Assembly: GCA_030590275.1 (NCBI GenBank)
Contig: JAUUYV010000004.1
Location: 1 to 14,698 of the forward strand
Direction of reading: 5' to 3'
DNA length: 14,698 nucleotides
DNA from: Porticoccaceae bacterium
GTDB taxonomy: Bacteria; Pseudomonadota; Gammaproteobacteria; Pseudomonadales; Porticoccaceae
The position numbers and the translations under genes were made by a program. The stretch's first letter is position 1. Each line of letters starts with the position of its first letter. Under the pieces are notes generated by a model. That model was not told the DNA's origin, did no database searches, and worked only from the letters and a program-made list of their open reading frames with translations. Below, in pieces: positions 7,779-14,698 of this stretch.

Positions 7779-8810
7779 ATGATTAAAGTAGGTGTGGTTG
7801 GCGGTACCGGGTACACCGGTGTGGAACTGCTGCGTTTGTTGCTTATGCATCCGCGAACGGAAATTGCGGTAATTACTTCTCGCCAGGAGGCGGGTCGCTC
7901 GGTAGCAGATCTTTTTCCCAACTTGCGTGGGTATTTAGATCTGGTGTTTAGTGAACCGGATTTCTCAGTGCTAGCTAATTGTGATGTGGTGTTTTTTGCG
8001 ACTCCCCATGGAGTCGCTCAGGCCAGTGTGCCCTATCTGCTCGATCAGGGTGTCAAAGTAATTGATTTGTCCGCGGATTTTCGTATTCGGTCGGTGCCTC
8101 TATGGGAGCAGTGGTATGGACAAACCCATGTCTGCCCGGAACGCCTGGCTGAGGCGGTTTACGGTCTTCCAGAGTTTAACCGCGAACAGATACGTGATGC
8201 CCAGTTGATTGCGTGCCCCGGTTGTTATCCAACTAGCGTGTTGCTGGGGTTTTTGCCCTTGTTGGAGGGGGGCTTGATCGACACCAATGATCTCGTTGCT
8301 AACTCAGCTTCTGGGGTGAGTGGGGCGGGTCGTCAGGCTTCCATCCCTAATCTCCTTACCGAGGCCAGTGATAACTTCAAGGCATACGGAGTAGCGGGAC
8401 ATCGCCATTTGCCGGAAATTGAGCAGGGTTTAGCGGATATGGCTAGTGGAGAGGTATCACTCACTTTTGTGCCCCATTTGTTGCCGATTATTCGAGGCAT
8501 CCATTCCACGCTTTACGCTAATTTAAACGAGGGTGGAGTCGACATTCAGGCCTTGTTTGAAGATCGCTATCGCGACGAGCCTTTTGTGGATGTATTGCCG
8601 GCTGGGGAGTATCCCCAAACCCGTAGCGTGCGTGGTTGCAACACAGTGCGTATTGGGGTGACGCGGCCCCAGCAGCGAAACAAGGTAGTAGTGACTGTTG
8701 TGGAAGACAATCTCGTTAAAGGGGCTTCTGGGCAGGCCGTACAGAACATGAATATTATGATGGGTTTTAACGAAACTCTTGGCCTCGATTCTCCCGCTTT
8801 ACTTCCCTGA
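7779..8810 (+). CDS. argC: N-acetyl-gamma-glutamyl-phosphate reductase
   Basis: Third step of arginine synthesis: NADPH-dependent reduction of N-acetylglutamyl-5-phosphate to the semialdehyde, in the cytoplasm. The 343 residues fit the usual 334-345. The N-terminal Rossmann motif is [14 protein letters not shown] (residues 8-21). The catalytic cysteine is C149 in [11 protein letters not shown], followed by [11 protein letters not shown], and the general-base histidine is in [10 protein letters not shown] (H208/H210). ATG 7779 is preceded by an AGGTGAG ribosome site and the protein begins directly with the first beta strand. A DUF6776-like gene starts 14 bases after the stop, so argC probably leads a transcript that also carries the membrane coiled-coil protein and bactofilin. 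No frameshift or missing key residue is seen. Confidence 0.97.
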   Translation: MIKVGVVGGTGYTGVELLRLLLMHPRTEIAVITSRQEAGRSVADLFPNLRGYLDLVFSEPDFSVLANCDVVFFATPHGVAQASVPYLLDQGVKVIDLSADFRIRSVPLWEQWYGQTHVCPERLAEAVYGLPEFNREQIRDAQLIACPGCYPTSVLLGFLPLLEGGLIDTNDLVANSASGVSGAGRQASIPNLLTEASDNFKAYGVAGHRHLPEIEQGLADMASGEVSLTFVPHLLPIIRGIHSTLYANLNEGGVDIQALFEDRYRDEPFVDVLPAGEYPQTRSVRGCNTVRIGVTRPQQRNKVVVTVVEDNLVKGASGQAVQNMNIMMGFNETLGLDSPALLP

Positions 8811-8824
8811 AAAAGCTGAAACTG

Positions 8825-9526
8825 ATGCTCTATGACTCTAATGAAGAGAGATCCCCATTGAACCGCTGGTTGTGGGTCTTAATTGCCCTGATGGTGTTGG
8901 GTATGGCTATTTTTGTTGGTGGTTATAGCTTCGGGGCAAGGGACGGACGCGAAGATCTGGCTTCTTCTCGTACTCTTCTGGGTAAGCTGGATGAGGAGCA
9001 AACCAAAAGCACTCACCTGGAACAGCTGCTCGCTAATCGGCTCCTGGCGGCGGAGATCGACTGGAAGACCCTCGAACAGGTACGTTTGATGATCGCCGAG
9101 TCAGAGGAGGAGTTGGCGCTTCAGAAAGAAGAACTGGATTTATACCGGCTATTGCTTAATCGAGACAGCAAGGTCAAAGGCGTGCATATAGAGCACTGGA
9201 AAGTTGTGTCCTCAGATGTGACCGGGTTCTATGATTATCAACTGGTGATCCGGCAAAATGTAGACTTGAAAGCCACCTTCTTGGCAGATGTAGAGGTTGT
9301 GGTTTTTGGTGAAAGAGAAGGCCGGTCAATTGGTTACCCGCTGTCTGGGCTTGACTCAGAAGTGGATGACGAAACGATCCGTTTATCTTTCCGCTATTTT
9401 AAGTTTTTGAAGGGCCGCCTGGAGATGCCATCCGGTTTTGACCCGAAAGAAGTTGAAGTAGTGGCCTGGCGTGCTAAGGACTCCAAATACAAAGCCAAGA
9501 GAACTTTCGAATGGAATGAAGGGTGA
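8825..9526 (+). CDS. Single-pass membrane coiled-coil protein, DUF6776-like
   Basis: 233 residues, with no enzymatic motif recognised. A short charged cytoplasmic N-terminus (1-13) precedes one membrane helix (about 14-35, WLWVLIALMVLGMAIFVGGY). Next comes a long charged helical stretch (about 48-112, rich in Glu, Leu and Lys with heptad-like spacing, probably a coiled coil), then a C-terminal domain of alternating strands (about 118-225). Architecture and position directly before a bactofilin gene match what I recall of the DUF6776 family in Pseudomonas and relatives. It sits 14 bases after argC and 66 bases before the bactofilin start. By context I infer an envelope role, perhaps a membrane partner of the bactofilin polymer; this is inference, not established function. 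The family assignment is from memory. Confidence 0.8.
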   Translation: MLYDSNEERSPLNRWLWVLIALMVLGMAIFVGGYSFGARDGREDLASSRTLLGKLDEEQTKSTHLEQLLANRLLAAEIDWKTLEQVRLMIAESEEELALQKEELDLYRLLLNRDSKVKGVHIEHWKVVSSDVTGFYDYQLVIRQNVDLKATFLADVEVVVFGEREGRSIGYPLSGLDSEVDDETIRLSFRYFKFLKGRLEMPSGFDPKEVEVVAWRAKDSKYKAKRTFEWNEG

Positions 9527-9532
9527 GCATAC

Positions 9533-9564
9533 TTGGAAATATAAAAGTTCAGTGTGGTCTAAAT
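9533..9564 (+). promoter_or_regulatory. Weak promoter candidate before bactofilin
   Basis: TTGGAA (9533-9538) and an extended -10-like TGGTCTAAAT (9555-9564) lie in the 66-base gap before the bactofilin gene. The spacing (19) is long and the match is imperfect, so read-through from argC may be the main source of transcript. Confidence 0.2.
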
Positions 9565-9592
9565 AACCGAAAAAAATTATTGGGTGATTTGT

Positions 9593-10003
9593 ATGGCTCG
9601 TAAAGCAAAAAAAACCGTCAGTGAAAATGGAACCACTCTGGTTGCTAAGGGTGCTCATATTAAGGGTGATATCTTATTCCAGGGGAGTCTGGAGGTAGAA
9701 GGTGAAATTACCGGTAATCTCGTAGGTAAAGAGGGCGAAGACACAGTGGTACGTATTCTCGACGCTGGTTCTGTGAATGGTGAATTGCGTGTGCCCGTGA
9801 TCTTTATTAGCGGCAAGGTGTCTGGTGATGTTTACGCAAGTCAGCAGATAGAGCTGGCGGCCAATGCAGTAGTAGATGGAGATGTTCACTACAATGTGCT
9901 GGAAGTTGAGCGAGGTGCTCAGGTCAACGGCAACTTTGTACAAAAAAAGCCGGGTGAAGTACAAAGAGTTGTTCTTCCTATTGGTGCCCAGGTAGCTGAG
10001 TAG
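9593..10003 (+). CDS. Bactofilin (polymer-forming cytoskeletal protein)
   Basis: Bactofilins form nucleotide-free filaments made of a right-handed beta-helix and organise peptidoglycan enzymes, cell shape or polar structures. The 136-residue product has a short basic tail (1-12) and a core of repeating Gly/Val/hydrophobic turns: KGDILFQGSLEVEGEITGN, then ISGKVSGDVYASQQIEL and AVVDGDVHYNVLEVERGAQV, ending in a flexible basic/polar tail. This repeat pattern is diagnostic of the DUF583/bactofilin domain. ATG 9593 is preferred over the in-frame GTG 9584 because GGGTGA (9582-9587) provides a ribosome site 5 bases ahead and the basic MARKAKK start looks natural. The gene follows the DUF6776-like membrane protein and lies in the same neighbourhood as an M23 peptidase and anmK, a context that supports a cell-wall role. 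Confidence 0.93.
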   Translation: MARKAKKTVSENGTTLVAKGAHIKGDILFQGSLEVEGEITGNLVGKEGEDTVVRILDAGSVNGELRVPVIFISGKVSGDVYASQQIELAANAVVDGDVHYNVLEVERGAQVNGNFVQKKPGEVQRVVLPIGAQVAE

Positions 10004-10124
10004 CTATCTTATAAGGTTTAACCTCTAGAATTCAGCCTAATGGTTGCGAGCCGAACAGACGAGAACCGTCAGGTGTCGTGGTGCTCAAGGCCGCTGGTAT
10101 CCCCCCAGGATTTTACGCCGGGTT

Positions 10125-10160
10125 GTCATATGACTTCCCCGGCCCCATCTAGTTTATAAT
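10125..10160 (+). promoter_or_regulatory. erpA promoter candidate with palindrome
   Basis: A perfect -10 hexamer TATAAT (10155-10160) lies 37 bases before the erpA ATG. TGACTT (10131-10136) is a poor -35 at 18-base spacing. The perfect 10-bp palindrome GTCATATGAC (10125-10134) overlaps it and could be an operator. E. coli erpA is controlled by IscR, but I do not find a good IscR consensus here. Confidence 0.45.
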
Positions 10161-10183
10161 AACGACAAGCACGATATTACTGA

Positions 10184-10189
10184 GAGAGG
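10184..10189 (+). promoter_or_regulatory. erpA: Ribosome binding site fixing the erpA start
   Basis: GAGAGG ends 8 bases before ATG 10198, near-ideal spacing. It includes the first base of the alternative in-frame GTG 10189, which therefore cannot be the start served by this site. Confidence 0.7.
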
Positions 10190-10197
10190 TGGCGACT

Positions 10198-10551
10198 ATG
10201 TCGACCGCACAGACCTTTATTCCTACGCCCTTAATTGTGACGGCTAGTGCCGTGACCAAGGTAGCTGCTTTGGTGGAGGAAGAGGGTAACCTCGACCTGA
10301 AATTAAGAGTATTCGTTACCGGTGGCGGTTGTTCCGGTTTTCAATATGGATTCTCCTTTGACGAAGAAGTTGCTGAGGATGACACCGTGGTTGAAAAAGA
10401 CGGTGTTACGGTACTGGTGGATTCTCTGAGCTTCCAGTACCTGGCGGGTTCCGAAGTGGATTATGAGGAGGGCCTTGAAGGCTCGCGTTTTTTAGTTCGT
10501 AACCCTAATGCAACCGCTACCTGTGGTTGTGGGGCTTCTTTTTCAGTTTAA
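10198..10551 (+). CDS. erpA: Iron-sulfur cluster carrier ErpA (A-type)
   Basis: A-type carrier that receives Fe-S clusters and delivers them to apoproteins, including isoprenoid-synthesis enzymes IspG/IspH in E. coli. From ATG 10198 it has 117 residues (E. coli 114). The HesB-like fold is complete, and the three cluster-binding cysteines are visible: C45 in [10 protein letters not shown] and C109/C111 in the terminal [10 protein letters not shown]. The wording [11 protein letters not shown] and [16 protein letters not shown] matches ErpA rather than IscA or SufA. The start is set by the GAGAGG site. A 194-base gap after bactofilin with its own -10 suggests independent transcription. The downstream neighbour anmK is convergent, 92 bases away, without a clear terminator hairpin between them. 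Confidence 0.95.
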   Translation: MSTAQTFIPTPLIVTASAVTKVAALVEEEGNLDLKLRVFVTGGGCSGFQYGFSFDEEVAEDDTVVEKDGVTVLVDSLSFQYLAGSEVDYEEGLEGSRFLVRNPNATATCGCGASFSV

Positions 10552-10643
10552 CTGTAGTCAATCATAGTAAACCTGTTTTGAAGTGGGAGGTATGGCCTGG
10601 CCTGGATGGGGGTGTCTGCTCTGATCAAATACGGGTTGCTGGC

Positions 10644-11855
10644 TTATTCTTTTTTTTGTGTCACCGGATAAATAGCGCCCAGTACCTCTAATTTAGTGGC
10701 TCCCGTCACCTCTGGCAGGTTGCCTGGTAGACCCAGTAAGGTCTGACGGGCAAGCCAGGCGAACGCAATAGCTTCGACCCATTGTGGGTCCATGCCCAGT
10801 TCGTCCGTGGTGCTGACACGAGCAGGTGCTAGCAGGGAGCCTAGTTTGGCCATTAACGCGGTGTTTAGCGCGCCACCACCACAGATATAGACCTCCTCTA
10901 CGGGGTGCTGTGTGTTTAAAATGGCTTCGGCGATCGTCTCCGCACTGAAAGAAAGCAGGGTGGCTTGAACGGTGCCTGAATTGATGGGGTCGAAGCTTTT
11001 TAATTCGCTATCTAGCCAACTCAGATTAAACGTTTCTCGGCCTGTGCTTTTAGGGGGGGTGAGCGAGAAAAAAGTATTGGTTTTTAATTGCTCTAGTAAC
11101 TTTGGGTGGTGGCGGTGGCGGGCTGCCCACTGACCGTGATTATCGTAGGCCTGTCCCAGGTGACGATTGCTCCAGGCATCGAGTAAAGTGTTGCCGGGCC
11201 CGGTATCGAAGCCAGTGACTATGTTTTCTGCTGGTAGGCAGGTGATGTTGGCAATGCCCCCTATGTTGACGATCACCCGATGGCGTTTGGGGTGCTGAAA
11301 GAAAGCCTTGTGAAAGGCGGGTACCAGTGGTGCACCGTGGCCGCCAAGTGCCATGTCTCGGCGGCGAAAGTCAGCCACTGTGGTGATGTTGGCGCGGGCT
11401 GCAATTTTATTGGGATCACCAATTTGCAGCGTGAACGACGATGAGCCTCCCTTCCCATCATTTTTGTTCGGTGGGCGATGACGTATAGTTTGACCGTGAC
11501 TGCCAATGGCTGTTACGTGCTCAGGTTTCACGGTTGTATTGGCGAGTAAGCTATCTACCGCATCTGCCAATAAGGCGCCTAACTGGACGTCAGCATCTCC
11601 TAATAAGTCAATAGTGTCTTCACCAGGGAGGCTGAGTTCGAGTAGTTTGGTCCTCAGGTCTGCTGGTATAGCGTGAGAGTGGGTAGCTATAAGTTCTAGT
11701 TTGTGTTGATCGTCGCTAGAGAAATCCACCAGTACAGCATCTATACCATCCATGCTGGTGCCGGTCATCAGGCCAATATAGTACTGCCGAGAAGTGGCTG
11801 AGGTTAGTTCTTTGCTTCCAGCTTTATGCGTGCTGTTATCAATATCTTTGGTCAC
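10644..11855 (-). CDS. anmK: Anhydro-N-acetylmuramic acid kinase
   Basis: Recycles cell-wall sugar: hydrolyses and phosphorylates 1,6-anhydro-MurNAc to MurNAc-6-phosphate with ATP in the cytoplasm. Signatures of the ASKHA-type kinase are YIGLMTGTSMDGIDAVLVDF (about 26-45), GSHGQTIRHRP, VADFRRRDMALGGHGAPLVP, NIGGIANIT, GFDTGPGNTLLDAW (its Asp aligns, from memory, with the catalytic Asp) and ICGGGALNTALMAKL. At 403 residues it is longer than the usual 363-370: an extra ~24 polar residues precede the first strand, and a Gly/Ser/Lys-rich insert follows GQTIRHRP. The start is GTG at 11855, overlapping the M23 peptidase stop as GTGA; no in-frame ATG exists before the core, so coupling to the upstream gene is likely. 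The pairing with a peptidoglycan peptidase fits its role. Confidence 0.95.
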   Translation of the reverse strand: MTKDIDNSTHKAGSKELTSATSRQYYIGLMTGTSMDGIDAVLVDFSSDDQHKLELIATHSHAIPADLRTKLLELSLPGEDTIDLLGDADVQLGALLADAVDSLLANTTVKPEHVTAIGSHGQTIRHRPPNKNDGKGGSSSFTLQIGDPNKIAARANITTVADFRRRDMALGGHGAPLVPAFHKAFFQHPKRHRVIVNIGGIANITCLPAENIVTGFDTGPGNTLLDAWSNRHLGQAYDNHGQWAARHRHHPKLLEQLKTNTFFSLTPPKSTGRETFNLSWLDSELKSFDPINSGTVQATLLSFSAETIAEAILNTQHPVEEVYICGGGALNTALMAKLGSLLAPARVSTTDELGMDPQWVEAIAFAWLARQTLLGLPGNLPEVTGATKLEVLGAIYPVTQKKE

Positions 11856-13264
11856 TGAAGCGAGGCGATACGGTATTCAGTGTGGTTCTCCAACTGAACT
11901 AACAGAGGCTGGGTTTCTTTAGTAAAACGTTGCTTTAGTGCACCTGGGATAGGTTCTGCCTTTGGTAGGCTCACCGTGCGTGGATTGCGGTGAATGCCGT
12001 TTACTAAAAACTCATAGTGTAGGTGGGGTCCAGTCGCGTAACCCGTAGAACCCACAGTTCCTATCACCTGCCGCTGCTTCACGGATTGGCCTCTGTTAAC
12101 TTTGCGGCGGGTCAGGTGCAAATATTTAGTAATATATTTTCCGCCATGCTTAACTACCACATAGTTCCCGTTAGCTTTGGTATAGCCTGAGGAGGTGACT
12201 CGGCCTTTACCGGCGGCATACACTGGTGTGCCTCGGGGCGCAGCATAATCAACGCCACGGTGGGCTCGGACTCTTTTGTGGATGGGGTGTTTGCGGCGCA
12301 GGTTGAAATTAGAGCTGATGCGGGTAAAGTCCAGAGGAGCACGTAAAAATGCTTTGCGCATTGGGCGACCCTCCGGTGTGTAGTAACGTGCCATGCCATC
12401 ATCGTCTGAAAACCGAACGGCTGTATAAGCGTCACCCTGGTTAGTGAAGCGGGCTGCAAGTATGTCGCCATTACCAATCTTCTCGCCGTTCAGGTATTGC
12501 TCTTCGTAAAGTACGCTAAACGTGTCTCCACCACGAATATCGAGGGCAAAGTCGATATCCCAGCCAAAAATGTGTGCGAGCTCCATGATTTTGTTTTGGG
12601 ACAAGCCGGTTTTGCTGGCATCAAGAAATAGTGAGCTTTTAATTTCGCCCTCAACAAAGGTTGGTAGCAACTGCGGCTCAGCAAACTCGCTCCTGGCTTC
12701 AAAGCCATCTGGTCCAAGTTGGTACAGGTAGGACTCAAGTTGAGAGCGGGCGTATTTCACCTGCTCCAACTGGCCATCGCTATCCAGGGCGACTGCGAGA
12801 GTTTCCTGAGGTTTTAGCCGTGATAATGCCTTGAACTCTTTGTCTGCGCTGGCAACTCGATAAACATCACCTGCGGTCAAAGAAAGCCTTTTAAAAATAG
12901 TCGTTAAGTTGTCGCCTGGTTTAATGGTTTCTTCCATCCATGCAGTTGCTTTCTGCTGAGGAGCTCTTGTCTGTTCACCGTGTGCGATGCTTTCAGCAAC
13001 GCTGGCATCAGGTTCTATCGTAGTACTTATGTCGCCTAATAGTGTCGTGTTGCCAGGGTTTGCATTAAACGCGAGGTCGACCTGGTGAGCTACGCGTTTG
13101 GCTTGCACGCGCTCGGCGGGAGCGAGCAACATCAGGCCTAATAAGCCTGCAAGCACTGTTCCTGCTGCCAGTACATGGTTTTTTGGCAGTAAGCTTAGTA
13201 ATGCTTTGGACGGTGATATTTTGCGGTTTTCACGGTCTGGTGTTTGGTTTGTCATATGAGTCAT
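11852..13264 (-). CDS. Membrane-anchored M23 peptidoglycan endopeptidase, MepM/Csd3-like
   Basis: Zinc metallopeptidase expected to cut peptide cross-links of peptidoglycan in the periplasm. The N-terminal tail (1-28) is followed by one membrane helix (about 29-50, HVLAAGTVLAGLLGLMLLAP). There is a low-complexity linker, then an OapA/LysM-like domain with IKPGDNLTTIFKRLSLT (114-130), a second N-terminal module typical of Csd3/MepM proteins (about 200-310), and the LytM/M23 domain (about 315-435). Zinc and catalytic residues are present: H335 and D339 in HRGVDY, H383 in KYLHLT, and H414/H416 in GPHLHYEF, so it should be active. At 470 residues it is of typical MepM size. Two nearby starts, ATG 13264 and ATG 13255, both lack a clear Shine-Dalgarno. 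It overlaps anmK by 4 bases and is divergent from tyrS. Confidence 0.94.
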   Translation of the reverse strand: MTHMTNQTPDRENRKISPSKALLSLLPKNHVLAAGTVLAGLLGLMLLAPAERVQAKRVAHQVDLAFNANPGNTTLLGDISTTIEPDASVAESIAHGEQTRAPQQKATAWMEETIKPGDNLTTIFKRLSLTAGDVYRVASADKEFKALSRLKPQETLAVALDSDGQLEQVKYARSQLESYLYQLGPDGFEARSEFAEPQLLPTFVEGEIKSSLFLDASKTGLSQNKIMELAHIFGWDIDFALDIRGGDTFSVLYEEQYLNGEKIGNGDILAARFTNQGDAYTAVRFSDDDGMARYYTPEGRPMRKAFLRAPLDFTRISSNFNLRRKHPIHKRVRAHRGVDYAAPRGTPVYAAGKGRVTSSGYTKANGNYVVVKHGGKYITKYLHLTRRKVNRGQSVKQRQVIGTVGSTGYATGPHLHYEFLVNGIHRNPRTVSLPKAEPIPGALKQRFTKETQPLLVQLENHTEYRIASLQ

Positions 13265-13427
13265 TAAGTAGGGGTTGAGTTTTGATCGATAACTTGCGAA
13301 TTTATAACAAATTTTGCGACCAGATAAAACCTAAATTGTTGTTTTTTTGAACTTGTGCCCACTTGTTTTTGCATTTAGTTCAGGTAAGGTTCTCCATCAT
13401 TTTGAATAGTGTTGGAGCGCTTCGACC
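13265..13427. promoter_or_regulatory. Divergent promoter region between M23 peptidase and tyrS
   Basis: AT-rich spacer. For the leftward gene, TATAAA (13306-13301 on the minus strand) is a good -10, with a poor TTTTAT -35 at 17 bases (13329-13324). For tyrS, TTGAAC (13347-13352) is a fair -35 but its -10 (TGCATT, 13370-13375) is weak. No T-box-like or attenuator structure was recognised. Confidence 0.35.
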
Positions 13428-13451
13428 GTGAGGCACGCAAAAGGTGCTGCA

Positions 13452-14698
13452 GTGATAGCCGAATTAACGCGTCGGGGGCTGGTAGCTCAGATGACTAGTG
13501 GGGATGAACTTGTCGCCCATCTGGATGCTCCGCGAACTGTGTATAGTGGTTTTGATCCAACGGCGGACAGTCTCCATATTGGTAGTTTGGTGCCGCTATT
13601 AGCCTTGCGACGACTGCAGTTAGCAGGCCATAAACCCGTGGTTTTGGTGGGTGGAGCCACTGGATTGATTGGTGATCCGAGTCATAAGGCGGAGGAGCGA
13701 TCACTGAATACCTCCGAGGTGGTTGCAGAGTGGGTGGAGCGGCTCAGGCAGCAAGCTTCCCAGTTTGTAGACTTCGATGGTGGTGGAGGTAATGCTGCTG
13801 TGGTGGTTAACAATCTCGATTGGGTTGGCGAGATGCCAGTACTTGATTTTCTGAGGAATGTTGGTAAGCATTTTTCGGTTAATGCCATGGTTCAGAAGGA
13901 ATCGGTAAAGCAGCGCATAGACCGAGAAGGGGCAGGTATCTCATTTACTGAGTTTTCCTATCTGCTCCTGCAATCCTACGACTTCGCTGAATTGTACAAA
14001 CGCCGTGGCTGTACAGTGCAAGTTGGTGGTTCGGACCAGTGGGGCAATATTACCGGAGGGATTGACCTTACTCGGCGTTTACATCAGGCCCGGGTTTTTG
14101 GTTTGACACTGCCGCTTGTCACAAAATCTGATGGAGCCAAGTTTGGTAAGACGGAATCCGGCACCATCTGGCTGGATGCACAAAAAACATCTCCCTATGC
14201 TTTTTATCAGTTCTGGATAAATACAGCTGACGCTGACGTTTATAAGTTTCTCCGTTATTTCTCCTTTATGAGCTGCGATGAAATCGACCAGTTAGAGTGT
14301 GAAGATGCCAATCGAGCAGGGCGGCCAGAGGCGCAAACGGTATTGGCAAATAGTGTGACTCAGCTTGTTCACGGCGATAATGGCTTAAGGGGAGCGCAAC
14401 GAATTAGCAAGGCCATGTTTAGTGGCGAAGTGCATGGCCTGGATATTAAAGATTTTGAACAGCTCTATCAGGACGGTTTGCCGACCACAGACTTGTCTGG
14501 TCGGGACCTGGAAGGGGTTCCTTTGACCATTTTGTTGGTGGAAGCGGGGCTAGCAAAGTCAGGAAAGCAAGTTAAGGACGCGCTGACTCGCGAGGCCGTA
14601 TGGGTGAATGGTAAGGCGGTTCGCTGGAACCAGAATTTGGCCGCCCGGGAATTATTTGCCGCGAGTGAGGCGCTCAGCGAGAGGTATTTCGTTGTGAG
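13452..14698 (+). CDS. tyrS: Tyrosyl-tRNA synthetase, 3' end cut by window edge
   Basis: Class I aminoacyl-tRNA synthetase that charges tRNA(Tyr) in the cytoplasm. 415 complete codons are visible without a stop; the frame ends at ERYFVV, so by comparison with E. coli TyrS (424 residues) roughly the last 6-13 residues are missing. Landmarks are [16 protein letters not shown] (the HIGH-type motif here reads H42-I-G-S45), [17 protein letters not shown], the tyrosine/ATP site [15 protein letters not shown], the KMSKS-type motif KFGKT (230-234), and a C-terminal S4 RNA-binding domain (about 350-415). It belongs to the E. coli-like TyrS group. The start is ambiguous: GTG 13452 has AAGG 7 bases ahead and matches the homologous N-terminus ([11 protein letters not shown]), while in-frame GTG 13428 has GGAG 10 bases ahead and would add 8 residues. 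No ATG start fits the full domain. Confidence 0.95.
   Translation, partial: MIAELTRRGLVAQMTSGDELVAHLDAPRTVYSGFDPTADSLHIGSLVPLLALRRLQLAGHKPVVLVGGATGLIGDPSHKAEERSLNTSEVVAEWVERLRQQASQFVDFDGGGGNAAVVVNNLDWVGEMPVLDFLRNVGKHFSVNAMVQKESVKQRIDREGAGISFTEFSYLLLQSYDFAELYKRRGCTVQVGGSDQWGNITGGIDLTRRLHQARVFGLTLPLVTKSDGAKFGKTESGTIWLDAQKTSPYAFYQFWINTADADVYKFLRYFSFMSCDEIDQLECEDANRAGRPEAQTVLANSVTQLVHGDNGLRGAQRISKAMFSGEVHGLDIKDFEQLYQDGLPTTDLSGRDLEGVPLTILLVEAGLAKSGKQVKDALTREAVWVNGKAVRWNQNLAARELFAASEALSERYFVV

Noticed and set aside
7655..7921. 88-codon minus-strand frame across the argC start and spacer
   Set aside because: Antisense to the argC Rossmann domain over most of its length and of unnatural composition; treated as a shadow frame.
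10098..10123. Possible IscR type-2 site before erpA (CCCCCCAGGATTTTACGCCG)
   Set aside because: The half-sites resemble the consensus only partly and the spacing is one base short, so it is not supported well enough.
10004..10188. Possible small RNA or tRNA in the bactofilin-erpA spacer
   Set aside because: No cloverleaf, no strong long hairpin with terminator, and no recognisable RNA family; only the short palindrome AGGTTTAACCT near 10014 and the erpA promoter elements are seen.
10552..10643. Possible terminator between convergent erpA and anmK
   Set aside because: Only short imperfect repeats such as GGCCTGGCCTGG are present, with no stem followed by a T run; the nearby T run encodes the Lys-rich AnmK end.
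12154..12477. 107-codon alternative minus-strand frame within the M23 peptidase gene
   Set aside because: It overlaps the conserved M23 coding sequence in another frame; the translated product shows no domain.

Overview
The window looks like chromosomal core DNA from a gammaproteobacterium, except for its first ~239 bases. Protein similarity and gene order (def-fmt-rsmB-trkA-trkH; argC, DUF6776-like, bactofilin, erpA; anmK and an M23 peptidase divergent from tyrS) recall Pseudomonas and, from memory, the Cellvibrio/Teredinibacter/Saccharophagus group. Base composition is moderate, near 50% GC. The lineage is an inference, since there is no rRNA or database search behind it. I found no CRISPR array, tRNA, rRNA, transposase or prophage gene.

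Layout. (1) 1-239 is very AT-rich (about 27% GC by hand count) and reads like the 5' end of an unrelated gene: leader, Shine-Dalgarno, ATG at 160. It joins abruptly at about 240 to a peptide deformylase gene that has lost its first ~40 codons. (2) 240-5816, plus strand: def (truncated), fmt, rsmB, trkA, trkH, tightly packed and probably one transcript. These genes handle start-Met deformylation and formylation, 16S rRNA m5C methylation and potassium uptake. (3) 5839-7593, minus strand: a ClC-family chloride channel/antiporter with an unusual ion pathway, convergent with trkH. (4) 7779-10551, plus strand: argC (arginine synthesis), a single-pass membrane coiled-coil protein (DUF6776-like), a bactofilin, then erpA (Fe-S carrier) with its own promoter candidate. 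(5) 13264-10644, minus strand: a membrane-anchored M23 peptidoglycan peptidase overlapping anmK (anhydro-MurNAc recycling). (6) 13452 to the end, plus strand: tyrS, cut by the window edge before its last codons.

Functional themes. Translation initiation and rRNA modification (def/fmt/rsmB) and ion homeostasis (trkAH, ClC) fill the left half. The right half combines envelope shape and recycling (bactofilin, DUF6776-like, M23 peptidase, AnmK) with housekeeping genes (argC, erpA, tyrS). The strongest anomaly is the left junction, which is either a real insertion/deletion in def or an assembly chimera. I see no clear novel multi-gene system in the rest; the other findings are smaller-scale oddities in otherwise familiar families.
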